Of a stretch of 64,000 bases of DNA, positions 50,730 through 59,611 are shown one piece after another; positions within the stretch are counted from its first letter, which is position 1, and every line of letters begins with the position of its first letter. The translations under genes and the position numbers were made by a program. Source of the DNA: Aestuariibaculum lutulentum (GTDB lineage: Bacteria; Bacteroidota; Bacteroidia; Flavobacteriales; Flavobacteriaceae); NCBI RefSeq assembly GCF_032926325.1, contig NZ_CP136709.1, forward strand, positions 3,628,501-3,692,500, written 5' to 3'. The notes beneath the pieces were generated by a model, which worked only from the letters and a program-made list of their open reading frames with translations, searched no databases and was not told where the DNA came from.

Positions 50730-52130
50730 TTACATGTGTAACGCTCTATCTTCAGTAGCTGCTAATGCTGCTTCTTTAATAGCCTCTGTAAATGTTGGAT
50801 GTGCGTGAGACATACGAGAAACATCTTCAGCTGATGCTCTAAACTCCATAGCTACAACTGCTTCAGCAATCATATCGGCTGCACGGGCGCCAACCATGTG
50901 TACACCTAAAATTTCATCGGTTGCTTTATCTGCTAATACTTTAACAAATCCGTCGATATCCATACTTGCTCTGGCACGACCTAAAGCACGCATTGGGAAC
51001 GAACCTGCTTTGTAAGCTACACCTGCTTCTTTTAATTGCTCCTCAGTTTTACCTACGGCAGCAACCTCTGGCCATGTGTAAACCACACCAGGAATTAAGT
51101 TATAATCGATATGAGGTTTTTGTCCTGCTAATGTTTCAGCTACAAACACACCTTCTTCTTCAGCTTTGTGCGCTAACATCGCTCCTTTAACAACATCTCC
51201 AATTGCATATATGTTTGAAGCACTGGTTTGTAAGTGATCGTTAACTTCAATCTGTCCGCGTTCTGTTAATTTAACGCCTGCAGCTTCAGCGTTTAATCCG
51301 TCTGTATACGGACGACGTCCAACAGATACTAAACAGTAATCTCCTCTGAATTCTACTTCTTCTCCTTTTTTATTATCAGCCTTTACAATAACCTCATCAC
51401 CAACACGCTCTACAGATTTCACTTTGTGAGACGTATTGATATTGAATTTTTGTTTCTTTAAAACTTTGTTTAGTTCTTTCGATAAACCTCCATCCATAGT
51501 TGGAATGATACGATCCATGAACTCAACAACAGATACTTCTGCTCCTAAACGCTTATATACTTGTCCAAGCTCTAAACCAATAACACCACCTCCAATTACG
51601 ATTAAGTGTTTTGGAATTTCTTTAAGTTTTAAAGCTTCTGTAGATGTGATAATTCGCTCTTTATCAATATTTATAAAAGGTAAGCTGGCTGGCTTACTTC
51701 CTGTTGCGATTATACTGTTTTTTGCTTCGATTTCAATAGTTTCTTTGCCTGCAATAGTAATATGCGTAGCGTCTTTAAAACTTCCTAAACCGTGGTAAAC
51801 ATCGATATTATTTTTCTTCATTAAGAAATCGATACCACCTGTCGTTTGATCAACAACTGCTTGCTTACGAGCAATCATTTTCTCTAAATTCACTTTTACA
51901 TCTCCAGGGATTTCAATACCGTGCTCTTCGAAATGCTTAACCGCATCTTCGTAATGGTGCGACGAATCTAATAATGCTTTACTTGGAATACAGCCTACAT
52001 TTAAACAAGTTCCTCCTAATGTGCTGTACTTTTCTATAAGGGCAGTTTTCATGCCTAATTGTGCGCAACGAATAGCTGCAACATATCCTCCAGGACCCGA
52101 GCCGATAACGGCTACATCGTATGAATTCAT
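50730..52130 (-). CDS. lpdA: dihydrolipoyl dehydrogenase
   Basis: Flavoprotein of 466 residues, the E3 component of 2-oxo acid dehydrogenase complexes. The FAD motif GSGPGGYVAAIRCAQLG is at the N-terminus, the redox pair is in GGTCLNVGCIPSK, the NAD motif is VIGGGVIGLELG, and the His-Glu pair is in HAHPTFTEA near the C-terminus. It reoxidises lipoamide to make NADH. Its promoter diverges from dodecin; the shared operator is nearer dodecin. Confidence 0.95.
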   Translation of the reverse strand: MNSYDVAVIGSGPGGYVAAIRCAQLGMKTALIEKYSTLGGTCLNVGCIPSKALLDSSHHYEDAVKHFEEHGIEIPGDVKVNLEKMIARKQAVVDQTTGGIDFLMKKNNIDVYHGLGSFKDATHITIAGKETIEIEAKNSIIATGSKPASLPFINIDKERIITSTEALKLKEIPKHLIVIGGGVIGLELGQVYKRLGAEVSVVEFMDRIIPTMDGGLSKELNKVLKKQKFNINTSHKVKSVERVGDEVIVKADNKKGEEVEFRGDYCLVSVGRRPYTDGLNAEAAGVKLTERGQIEVNDHLQTSASNIYAIGDVVKGAMLAHKAEEEGVFVAETLAGQKPHIDYNLIPGVVYTWPEVAAVGKTEEQLKEAGVAYKAGSFPMRALGRARASMDIDGFVKVLADKATDEILGVHMVGARAADMIAEAVVAMEFRASAEDVSRMSHAHPTFTEAIKEAALAATEDRALHM

Positions 52131-52169
52131 AAAATTATTTTGATAATCGTTTATTTAAAAGTCGAGAAA

Positions 52170-52199
52170 CAAAAGTACAAATGTTTTATGGGAAGACAA
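52170..52199 (-). promoter_or_regulatory. lpdA promoter
   Basis: On the minus strand TACTTTTG (52177-52170) is a -7 box and TTG (52199-52197) is the -33 element 19 bases upstream. Transcription would begin near 52163. The shared operator lies over 110 bases farther upstream, so direct effect on lpdA is uncertain. Confidence 0.55.
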
Positions 52200-52310
52200 T
52201 AAAAAACAATTCATTATAAAGTGATTTTATCATTTTTATAACACTAATTATTAATATTTCAAAAAAACAATAACCAGACTATTTTTTTTCAAATAAAACC
52301 CAATAAAAAC

Positions 52311-52337
52311 TAAGTATTAATTAAGTATAAATACTTA
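52311..52337 (+). promoter_or_regulatory. operator upstream of dodecin with three half-sites
   Basis: TAAGTA (52311-52316), TAAGTA (52322-52327) and TACTTA (52332-52337) are spaced by 5 and 4 bases, the same layout as at nirB. The last two form the exact 16-base core seen before nasA and the nitrate transporter. It is centred about 72 bases before the dodecin ATG. No TAnnTTTG box was found next to it. Confidence 0.65.
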
Positions 52338-52401
52338 ACGAAATGAATGATTCATCCATTTTTCGTATCTTATATGAATCATTTTAAAATTAATAATAGA
52401 C

Positions 52402-52611
52402 ATGGATGCACATATTTACAAGAAAATAGAAATTGTTGGCACTTCAGAAAAATCAAGTGATGATGCCATACAAAATGCTTTAGAAAAAGCTTCAAGATCA
52501 ATTCATAACCTTAGATGGTTTGAAGTTATTGAAACCCGCGGCAATATTGAAGACGGACAGGTAGCCATGTGGCAAGTGACTTTAAAAGTCGGCTTTACTA
52601 TGAACCCTTAA
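52402..52611 (+). CDS. dodecin
   Basis: Small flavin-binding protein of 69 residues. It begins MDAHIYKKIEIVGTSEKSSDDAIQ and ends WQVTLKVGF, with the dodecin order strand, helix, strand, strand and the conserved WFEV Trp. Dodecamers store or buffer flavins in the cytoplasm. Its ATG is preceded by a 70-base leader with the shared operator. A link to nitrate metabolism through flavin demand is a guess from that operator. Confidence 0.88.
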   Translation: MDAHIYKKIEIVGTSEKSSDDAIQNALEKASRSIHNLRWFEVIETRGNIEDGQVAMWQVTLKVGFTMNP

Positions 52612-52736
52612 AATCACTACCAGCTTACCTATAATAAACATCCTCATATTAAACCAACTAAATAAAAGGATAATATAATTTGGATTTTAGGTAATCTTTG
52701 ATGCTTATACAAATCTCAATTTTCGAGTAAATTGTG

Positions 52737-52744
52737 TAGTTTTG
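52737..52744 (+). promoter_or_regulatory. -7 box close to the smpB start
   Basis: TAGTTTTG fits TAnnTTTG and ends six bases before the ATG at 52751. Transcription would start at or near the ATG, giving a very short or leaderless message. No clear TTG stands at -33. Confidence 0.4.
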
Positions 52745-52750
52745 TGCGTG

Positions 52751-53209
52751 ATGCAGAAAAAGATTAACATACAAAATAAGAAAGCCCGTTTCCTTTATGA
52801 AATACTTGATAAGTATACCGCAGGAATTGTGCTTACGGGAACCGAAATTAAATCAATACGTAGCAGTAAAGCCTCTATAGCTGAAAGCTTTTGTGAATTT
52901 AACCAACGTGGAGAACTTTTCGTAATCAATATGACTATTGAAGAATACGCCTTTGGAAACTACTACAACCACCGACCAAAAGCCGAACGTAAACTCCTTT
53001 TAAACAAGCGCGAATTAAAAAAACTTTATAAAGAAGTGCAAAGTACGGGGCTAACTATAGTTCCACTTCGTCTGTTTATTAACGATAAAGGATTTGCTAA
53101 AATGGATATTGCTTTAGCTCGTGGAAAAAAATTACACGATAAACGCGATACTATTAAAGACCGCGATAATAAACGTGATTTAGACAGAATAAAGAAAGCT
53201 TACAAATAA
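52751..53209 (+). CDS. smpB: SsrA-binding protein
   Basis: Protein of 152 residues that binds tmRNA and rescues stalled ribosomes. The ATG at 52751 is chosen over a GTG at 52742. NKKARFLYEILDKYTAGIVLTGTEIKSIR, the strand EYAFGNYYNHRPKAERKLLLNKRE, and the basic tail KKLHDKRDTIKDRDNKRD are characteristic. Family length matches. Confidence 0.95.
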   Translation: MQKKINIQNKKARFLYEILDKYTAGIVLTGTEIKSIRSSKASIAESFCEFNQRGELFVINMTIEEYAFGNYYNHRPKAERKLLLNKRELKKLYKEVQSTGLTIVPLRLFINDKGFAKMDIALARGKKLHDKRDTIKDRDNKRDLDRIKKAYK

Positions 53210-53303
53210 AAACGTAACCTAAAATATTAATGTTTAAGATACGTTTAACAAGATATTAAGAACCAAACGGCTATATTTAAACTTAATTTTATAACCTTAT
53301 AGA

Positions 53304-53858
53304 ATGAAAAAAATCATTTTGCTTGCTTTTTTAAGCACTTTATCTATTTCAACTTTTGCTCAGGATGAAGCTCCTAAAGAAGAAAACAAAGAACCTGATT
53401 ACACACAAAATGTACAAACCATAGACAATATTGTTCGTACATTATATGATGTGATTTCCGGAGATCCTGGAGAAGAACGCAACTGGGATTTATTCAAATT
53501 TCTGTTCTATAAAGATGCTAAATTAATTGCTTCAGGAAAAAACCAAATGCGTGAAGCTATGGTTAGCTACATGAATCCGGGCGATTACATTAAAAACTCT
53601 GGAAAATGGATGGTTGAACATGGTTTTCATGAAAGAGAAATTCATCGTACTTCCAATACATTTGGTAATATGTCTCAAGTATTCAGCACCTATGAAGCTT
53701 ATAAAAATAAAGAAGACGAAGAGCCTTTTATGAGAGGCATCAACAGTATTCAATTATATAATGATGGTAAACGTTGGTGGATTATAAATATATACTGGGC
53801 AAACGAGTCTCGAAGAACACCAATACCGAGAACATACTTACCAAAGCAAAAATCTTAA
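53304..53858 (+). CDS. exported NTF2-like protein of unknown function
   Basis: Protein of 184 residues with a signal peptide (1-19, ending STFAQ). The mature part begins helical with TIDNIVRTLYDVISGDPGEERNWDLFKFLF and ends GINSIQLYNDGKRWWIINIYW, the helix-then-sheet order of NTF2/SnoaL-like folds. Function is unknown. It precedes the S15 peptidase gene by five bases, so co-transcription is likely, and a second NTF2-like lipoprotein follows that peptidase. Confidence 0.75.
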   Translation: MKKIILLAFLSTLSISTFAQDEAPKEENKEPDYTQNVQTIDNIVRTLYDVISGDPGEERNWDLFKFLFYKDAKLIASGKNQMREAMVSYMNPGDYIKNSGKWMVEHGFHEREIHRTSNTFGNMSQVFSTYEAYKNKEDEEPFMRGINSIQLYNDGKRWWIINIYWANESRRTPIPRTYLPKQKS

Positions 53859-53863
53859 TATTT

Positions 53864-55702
53864 ATGTTGAAATTAAACAACACTTTAAAATGCTCTATTC
53901 TTATGAGCATTTTTTTTTCAGCTACCTCTACTTTTGGTCAAAAAGCTGAACCCGTTTTTAAAAACGGTGAGGCTCAAATTATTGAAGCCTTCAGTAATCC
54001 TGACAAATGGATTCGACATGATTTATGGGTAGAAACCACTTTCGATTCTGATGGTGATGGTAAACCGGATCGTGTGCATGTAGATGTTACCAGACCATCT
54101 CAAACCGAAACTGAGGGGTTAAAACTTCCTGTTATTTACGAATCAAGCCCATACTACGCCGGTGTCGCTCCAGATATTGATGGTATCTTCTGGGATGTTA
54201 ATCACGAATTAGGTGAAAAACCTAAAGACCATGTACACCCTGAAGTTACCCGAATAGGAAAACGTCCAATTATATCAAATTCTCAAGTTGGCATATGGGT
54301 TCCTCGAGGTTATATCGTAGTCCACTCGTCATCTCCCGGAACAGGATTATCTCAAGGCTCTCCAACCGTTGGAGGAGATAATGAGTCATTGGCTCCTAAA
54401 GCAGTTATAGACTGGTTAAACGGACGCGCAAAAGGATATACTGAACCTAACGGAAATGAAACTGTTGAAGCGTACTGGACTACCGGAAAAGTTGGTATGA
54501 CAGGAACATCATACAACGGCACACTTCCGTTAGCAGCCGCAACAACAGGTGTTGAAGGACTGGAAGTCATTATCCCTGTAGCGCCGAATACATCGTATTA
54601 TCATTATTACCGCTCTAACGGATTGGTACGTTCTCCAGGGGGGTATTTAGGTGAAGATATTGATGTTCTTTATGAATTTATACATAGTGGTGATGAATCA
54701 AAAAGAGCACATAACAATCAGTTTGTCAGAGATTCTATTCTTAGAAAATATCAGGATAGAATTACCGGCGATTATAATGATTTTTGGGCAGGTCGCGATT
54801 ATTTAAACGATATGGCACCGATGAAAGCTGCGTTGTTAATGTCTCACGGATTTAACGATTGGAATGTCATGCCAGAGCACAGTTATAGAATCTATAAAAA
54901 AGCTAAAGAAATGGGCTTGGAAACCCAAATCTACTATCATCAAAATGGACATGGCGGACCACCTCCAGTAGGGATGATGAACCGTTGGTTTACACATTAT
55001 TTATTCGGAATTGATAACGGAGTAGAAAATGAAAGCAACAAAGCATGGATTGTTAGAGAAAACGACAAACAGTCTGAGCCAACAGCTTATGCCGATTTCC
55101 CAAATCCTGAAGCTAAGCCAGTAACACTTCATTTAGTTAAAGGAAACCCTGCAAAAGGAAGTTTAAGCGTAAACACATCAAAAAAGCAAGGCAAAGAAAC
55201 CTTAGTTGATGATGTAAATTTTGACGGTGCTACTTTAGCTAAAGCTGAAAGTTCAAAAAATCGTCTTATTTATATCACCCCTAAACTTTCAAAAGATCTT
55301 CATATTTCAGGTGTTCCAAAAGTTACCGTTAAATTGGCAAGTAATAAACCTGCGGCAAACTTATCGGTTTGGTTAGTGTCATTACCTTGGAACGAAGGCA
55401 AAGTAAAGATCACCGACAATATTATTACTCGTGGTTGGGCCGATCCTCAAAACCACAAATCCATTCTAGAAAGCGAGCCGTTAAAGCCTGGTAAATTTTA
55501 TGAAGTGACTTTCGATTTAATGCCTGATGATCAAATTATCAGAGCAGGTCAACAAATCGGCTTAATGATTTTTTCCAGCGACAAAGAATTTACACTGCAT
55601 CCAAAACCTGGTACTGAATTAACCGTTGATTTAGACGGAACAACGTTAACTTTACCTGTTGTTGGTGGACTTAATGCTTTTGAAAGCGCAACAAAAGAGT
55701 AA
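53864..55702 (+). CDS. X-Pro dipeptidyl-peptidase/CocE family hydrolase, exported
   Basis: Serine hydrolase of 612 residues of the S15 group. The ATG at 53864 starts a signal peptide (about 1-27, ending STFGQ), so an in-frame extension to 53774 that overlaps the previous gene is rejected. Catalytic residues are the Ser in GMTGTSYNG, the Asp in SHGFNDWNV, and the His in QNGHGGPP. A C-terminal jelly-roll domain (about 430-612) closes the protein. It likely removes X-Pro dipeptides outside the cytoplasm; ester hydrolysis as in CocE is the alternative. Confidence 0.87.
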   Translation: MLKLNNTLKCSILMSIFFSATSTFGQKAEPVFKNGEAQIIEAFSNPDKWIRHDLWVETTFDSDGDGKPDRVHVDVTRPSQTETEGLKLPVIYESSPYYAGVAPDIDGIFWDVNHELGEKPKDHVHPEVTRIGKRPIISNSQVGIWVPRGYIVVHSSSPGTGLSQGSPTVGGDNESLAPKAVIDWLNGRAKGYTEPNGNETVEAYWTTGKVGMTGTSYNGTLPLAAATTGVEGLEVIIPVAPNTSYYHYYRSNGLVRSPGGYLGEDIDVLYEFIHSGDESKRAHNNQFVRDSILRKYQDRITGDYNDFWAGRDYLNDMAPMKAALLMSHGFNDWNVMPEHSYRIYKKAKEMGLETQIYYHQNGHGGPPPVGMMNRWFTHYLFGIDNGVENESNKAWIVRENDKQSEPTAYADFPNPEAKPVTLHLVKGNPAKGSLSVNTSKKQGKETLVDDVNFDGATLAKAESSKNRLIYITPKLSKDLHISGVPKVTVKLASNKPAANLSVWLVSLPWNEGKVKITDNIITRGWADPQNHKSILESEPLKPGKFYEVTFDLMPDDQIIRAGQQIGLMIFSSDKEFTLHPKPGTELTVDLDGTTLTLPVVGGLNAFESATKE

Positions 55703-55713
55703 CCTAACAAAAG

Positions 55714-56157
55714 ATGAAATCCTTAATCGCTCTTTCGCTATGCATTTTATCTATCATCTCATGCCACCAAGATATGAAGCCTAATAAAGAACAAATAGAG
55801 CTTTGGAAACAGGAGGTTTTAGAAACCGAACACCGTTTTTCCGAAATGGCGCAAAGCGAAGGGATGAACAAAGCATTTCTTTATTTTGCTTCCGATGATG
55901 CTATTTTACTTCGTAATGAAAAACTGATTAAAGGTAAATCGGCCATTGCCGAATATATGGTAGATTCAAACTCAAAAGGACTTAAATGGTCGCCCGATTT
56001 TGTAGATGTTGCATCATCGGGTGATCTAGCCTATACTTATGGAACATACAGCTATACGCATCAAGACACAACTGGAAAAGACATAATTACAAAAGGCATC
56101 TTTCATACGGTATGGCGGCGCCAAAGTAATGGTTCCTGGAAATTTGTATGGGATTAA
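55714..56157 (+). CDS. NTF2/SnoaL-like (DUF4440-type) lipoprotein
   Basis: Protein of 147 residues with a lipoprotein signal ending LSIISC (Cys17). The mature part has helices VLETEHRFSEMAQSEGMNKAFLYFA then strands ending in TVWRRQSNGSWKFVWD, the DUF4440 pattern. It lies 11 bases downstream of the S15 peptidase. Its function is unknown. Its stop overlaps the convergent pcm gene by four bases. Confidence 0.78.
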   Translation: MKSLIALSLCILSIISCHQDMKPNKEQIELWKQEVLETEHRFSEMAQSEGMNKAFLYFASDDAILLRNEKLIKGKSAIAEYMVDSNSKGLKWSPDFVDVASSGDLAYTYGTYSYTHQDTTGKDIITKGIFHTVWRRQSNGSWKFVWD

Positions 56158-56795
56158 TTTTTATCCTCTAGCAAAGGTACAAAGCGGAATTCTCCAAATT
56201 CATGTTGTTCAAATTCTTTAGGACCTTTTCTAATAAATAGGTTCATAATTTGTACATCTTCACCCACAGGAATCACTAACCTACCCCCTACTTTTAACTG
56301 GCTTAACAAAGGCTTAGGCACAAATGGCGCACCAGCTGTAACAATAATACCATCAAACGGCGCTTCCTGAGGTAAGCCTTTATAACCATCACCAAAAATA
56401 AAACTTTTAGCTCTATAACCCAATTGAGGTAAAAACTTACTGGTTTTTTTAAACAACTCCTGCTGACGTTCTATAGAATAAACACGAGCTCCCAATTCCA
56501 GTAAAACTGCGGTTTGATAACCACTTCCTGTTCCTATTTCAAGTATTTTATCTTCGCGCTTTACATCTAACAATTCGGTTTGGAAAGCTACAGTATAAGG
56601 TTGCGAAATGGTTTGGTCTGCTGCAATAGGAAATGCCTTATCGACATACGCATGATCTAAAAAACCAGAATCCATAAAAAGGTGTCTCGGTATTTTACCA
56701 ATGGCCTTTAATACGGCATCATTTTTTATTCCTTTGTCAATTAACACATTAACCAATTGCTGGCGTAATCCCTTATGTCTAAAAGTATCTTTCAA
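56154..56795 (-). CDS. pcm: protein-L-isoaspartate O-methyltransferase
   Basis: Methyltransferase of 213 residues that repairs isoaspartyl damage using S-adenosylmethionine. AFPIAADQTISQPYTVAFQTELL and ILEIGTGSGYQTAVLLELGA carry the substrate and SAM motifs; FDGIIVTAGAPFVP and GGRLVIPVG follow. Length is normal for PCMT. Confidence 0.92.
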   Translation of the reverse strand: MKDTFRHKGLRQQLVNVLIDKGIKNDAVLKAIGKIPRHLFMDSGFLDHAYVDKAFPIAADQTISQPYTVAFQTELLDVKREDKILEIGTGSGYQTAVLLELGARVYSIERQQELFKKTSKFLPQLGYRAKSFIFGDGYKGLPQEAPFDGIIVTAGAPFVPKPLLSQLKVGGRLVIPVGEDVQIMNLFIRKGPKEFEQHEFGEFRFVPLLEDKN

Positions 56796-56929
56796 TATTC
56801 GCTGGTGTTTGTAAAGGCTAAAATTAGTTAAACATTTTAAAGCTGAAAATAATTTTTATAGAATTTCCGTTGCCTTTCTTTAGTCGAAAATTTATACTAA
56901 TAATAATGATATTCATACTTTAAATATCT

Positions 56930-56937
56930 TATTTTTG
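56930..56937 (+). promoter_or_regulatory. -7 box before the Gfo/Idh oxidoreductase
   Basis: TATTTTTG fits TAnnTTTG and ends 19 bases before the ATG at 56957. No TTG was seen at the expected distance upstream. Confidence 0.4.
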
Positions 56938-56956
56938 TTGAAAACCTAATATTATT

Positions 56957-57916
56957 ATGCTAAAAGCCGGTGTACTTGGTGCTGGTCACCTTGGAAAAAT
57001 ACATTTAAAACTTCTAAATCAATCAGATAAATATGAACTTGTTGGTTTCTACGATGCCAACGAGGAAAACGGTAAAAAAGTAGAAGCCGAATTCGGATAT
57101 AAGTTTTTCAATTCTATAGAGGAATTAATTGATGCTGTAGACATGGTAGATATTGTAACACCTACCCTTTCTCACTACGATTGTGCCAAACAAGCTATTG
57201 CTAAAGGCAAACACATTTTTATAGAAAAACCTATTACCAATACGGTTGAAGAAGCCGAACATATCCGTGAACTTTTAGCCGAAAACAAACTAAGAGGTCA
57301 GGTTGGTCATGTTGAGCGATTCAACCCTGCTTTTTTAGCTGTTAAAGACGAAATTAACGCTCCTATGTTTATTGAATCGCACCGCTTAGCGGAATTTAAT
57401 CCAAGAGGAACCGATGTTCCTGTGGTTTTAGATTTAATGATTCACGATATCGACATTATTTTAAGTGTTGTAAAATCTAAAGTAAAACATATTAGTGCCA
57501 GCGGTGTTGCTGTTATCAGCAATTCTCCTGATATTGCCAACGCGCGTATTGAATTCGAAAATGGTTGTGTGGCCAACTTAACAGCAAGTAGAATTTCTCT
57601 TAAGAAAATGCGAAAAGCACGTTTCTTCCAGAAAGATGCTTACATCTCGGTAGATTTCCTTGAGAAAAAATGTGAAGTCGTAAAAATGAAAGACGCTCCG
57701 GAACATCCTGGCGATTTCGATATGGTATTACAAAATGCCGAAGGCGAGAAAAAGCAAATCTACTTCGATAATCCGCCTGTTGCGAATAACAATTCTATTT
57801 TAGATGAATTAAACACCTTCGCCGATGCCATTAATAACGATAGAGCACCAATAGTAACGTTACACGACGGTACCGAGGCCTTGCGAGTAGCAACTCAAAT
57901 TATAAATTGCTTTTAA
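56957..57916 (+). CDS. Gfo/Idh/MocA-family oxidoreductase
   Basis: NAD(P)-binding oxidoreductase of 319 residues. The N-terminal Rossmann motif GVLGAGHLGKIHLKLL, the EKP motif in IFIEKPITNT, and GHVERFNPA are typical. The HDIDI stretch carries the His often used in catalysis. The substrate is probably a sugar or cyclitol derivative but cannot be named. A hairpin separates it from the dehydrogenase gene that follows. Confidence 0.87.
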   Translation: MLKAGVLGAGHLGKIHLKLLNQSDKYELVGFYDANEENGKKVEAEFGYKFFNSIEELIDAVDMVDIVTPTLSHYDCAKQAIAKGKHIFIEKPITNTVEEAEHIRELLAENKLRGQVGHVERFNPAFLAVKDEINAPMFIESHRLAEFNPRGTDVPVVLDLMIHDIDIILSVVKSKVKHISASGVAVISNSPDIANARIEFENGCVANLTASRISLKKMRKARFFQKDAYISVDFLEKKCEVVKMKDAPEHPGDFDMVLQNAEGEKKQIYFDNPPVANNNSILDELNTFADAINNDRAPIVTLHDGTEALRVATQIINCF

Positions 57917-57939
57917 CTAAGCAACGTTTTTATACTTTT

Positions 57940-57972
57940 AAATAGTTTGGTATTTTTAATATCAAACTATTT
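57940..57972 (+). terminator. hairpin after the Gfo/Idh gene, possible weak terminator
   Basis: AAATAGTTTGGTAT (57940-57953) and ATATCAAACTATTT (57959-57972) pair with one mismatch around a five-base loop. A long T-tract is missing, so it may be a weak terminator or an RNA processing signal. Confidence 0.5.
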
Positions 57973-58004
57973 ATGTATTTAAAAGATAACAAATAGCTTA
58001 AAAA

Positions 58005-58895
58005 ATGAAACAGATTGCAGTTATAGGGGCTGGAACCATGGGTAATGGCATTGCTCATACCTTTGCTCAAAACGGTTTTAAAGTGAATCTTATTGATATT
58101 AGCGAAGCGTCTTTAGAAAAAGGCTTATCAACCATTTCAAAGAACTTAGACAGAATGATAGCTAAGGAAGTTATAAATGAAACAGATAAAGCCGAAACCT
58201 TATCAAATATTGCAACATTTTTAAGCATTCCTGAAGGCGTCAAACAAACCGATTTGGTTATTGAAGCAGCGACTGAAAATATCGACTTAAAACTGGAAAT
58301 TTTCAAACAGTTAGATGAAGCTTGCGCCGAAGAAACTATTCTGGCAACCAATACCTCATCTATTTCCATTACCCAAATAGCAGCAGCTACTTCCAGACCT
58401 GACAAAGTTATTGGTATGCATTTTATGAATCCGGTGCCTATCATGAAACTGGTTGAAGTGATTCGTGGTTACAATACCAGTGACACGGTTACCGAAACTA
58501 TCATGACACTTTCAGCTGATTTAGGAAAAACTCCGGTTGAAGTAAACGATTATCCAGGGTTTGTTGCGAACCGTATATTAATGCCCATGATTAACGAATC
58601 TATTGAAACCTTATACAATGGCGTTGCAGGAGTTTTTGAAATTGATACAGTGATGAAACTGGGTATGGCACACCCTATGGGACCATTACAACTTGCCGAT
58701 TTTATTGGGTTGGATGTTTGTCTATCAATTTTAAATGTGATGTACGACGGCTTTAAAAATCCGAAATATGCACCATGTCCGTTATTAGTGAATATGGTTT
58801 GTGCCGGAAAATTAGGCGTAAAATCCGGGGAAGGATTTTACGATTATTCAGAAAGTAAAAAGGCCGAAACCATATCGATTCAATTCTCTAAATAA
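58005..58895 (+). CDS. 3-hydroxybutyryl-CoA dehydrogenase family protein
   Basis: 3-hydroxyacyl-CoA dehydrogenase of 296 residues. The NAD motif GAGTMGNGIAHTFAQNGF is at 8-25. LVIEAATENIDLKLEIFKQLD, NTSSISITQIA and GMHFMNPVPIMKLVE carry the active-site His and surrounding residues. The C-terminal helical domain has HPMGPLQLADFIGLD and GEGFYDY. It oxidises or makes (S)-3-hydroxybutyryl-CoA in fatty acid or butanoate metabolism. YggS-like follows after 15 bases. Confidence 0.9.
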   Translation: MKQIAVIGAGTMGNGIAHTFAQNGFKVNLIDISEASLEKGLSTISKNLDRMIAKEVINETDKAETLSNIATFLSIPEGVKQTDLVIEAATENIDLKLEIFKQLDEACAEETILATNTSSISITQIAAATSRPDKVIGMHFMNPVPIMKLVEVIRGYNTSDTVTETIMTLSADLGKTPVEVNDYPGFVANRILMPMINESIETLYNGVAGVFEIDTVMKLGMAHPMGPLQLADFIGLDVCLSILNVMYDGFKNPKYAPCPLLVNMVCAGKLGVKSGEGFYDYSESKKAETISIQFSK

Positions 58896-58910
58896 TATAT
58901 TGTTTAAAAA

Positions 58911-59579
58911 ATGTCAATACCACAAAATTTAAATCATATAAAATCCGATTTACCTGCACATATTACCCTCGTAGCGGTATCTAAAACCAAACCTGTTCCT
59001 GATTTAATGGAAGCCTACAATGCCGGACAACGCATTTTTGGTGAAAACAAAATTCAGGAAATGGTCGAGAAACACGAGGTGATGCCTAAAGATATTCAAT
59101 GGCATATGATTGGTCATGTGCAGCGCAATAAAGTTAAATACATGGCGTCTTTTGTGAATTTAATTCATGGTGTCGATAATTTTAAACTTCTGAATGAAAT
59201 AAACCGACAAGCCGCGAGATACAGAAGAACCATCAACTGCTTGCTACAAATAAAAATAGCTGAAGAAGACAGTAAATTTGGAATGACAACCGCTGAAGCT
59301 TCAGAAATATTGCAATCTGATGACTTTTCATACTTACAAAATATAAAAATTGTTGGCGTTATGGGTATGGCTACTTTTACTGATAATGAAACTCAAATAA
59401 AGCAGGAATTCACCAAATTAAAAGAAACTTTTGATGAATTAAAAGCTATTGAAACCCCAAACTGCAAATTAGAAACCATAAGTATGGGTATGAGTGGTGA
59501 TTATAAGTTAGCAATTGACTGCGGAAGTACAATGGTTCGGGTTGGAAGTAGTATATTTGGAGAACGAAACTACAACTAA
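58911..59579 (+). CDS. YggS-family PLP homeostasis protein
   Basis: PLP-binding protein of 222 residues in the YggS/PROSC family. The cofactor lysine is Lys25 in VAVSKTKPV, and GENKIQEM, WHMIGHVQRNKVKYM, KFGMT, and SMGMSGDYKLAIDCGSTMVRVGSSIFG are family motifs. It buffers pyridoxal 5'-phosphate rather than catalysing a known reaction. The gene is closely spaced to the dehydrogenase and may be co-transcribed. Confidence 0.92.
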   Translation: MSIPQNLNHIKSDLPAHITLVAVSKTKPVPDLMEAYNAGQRIFGENKIQEMVEKHEVMPKDIQWHMIGHVQRNKVKYMASFVNLIHGVDNFKLLNEINRQAARYRRTINCLLQIKIAEEDSKFGMTTAEASEILQSDDFSYLQNIKIVGVMGMATFTDNETQIKQEFTKLKETFDELKAIETPNCKLETISMGMSGDYKLAIDCGSTMVRVGSSIFGERNYN

Positions 59580-59611
59580 GACATTTCAAGCTTTAAACTT
59601 AAGAACATTAT

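Noticed and set aside
53774..53863. N-terminal extension of the S15 peptidase
   Set aside because: It overlaps the preceding gene by 85 bases, and the signal peptide begins at the ATG at 53864.
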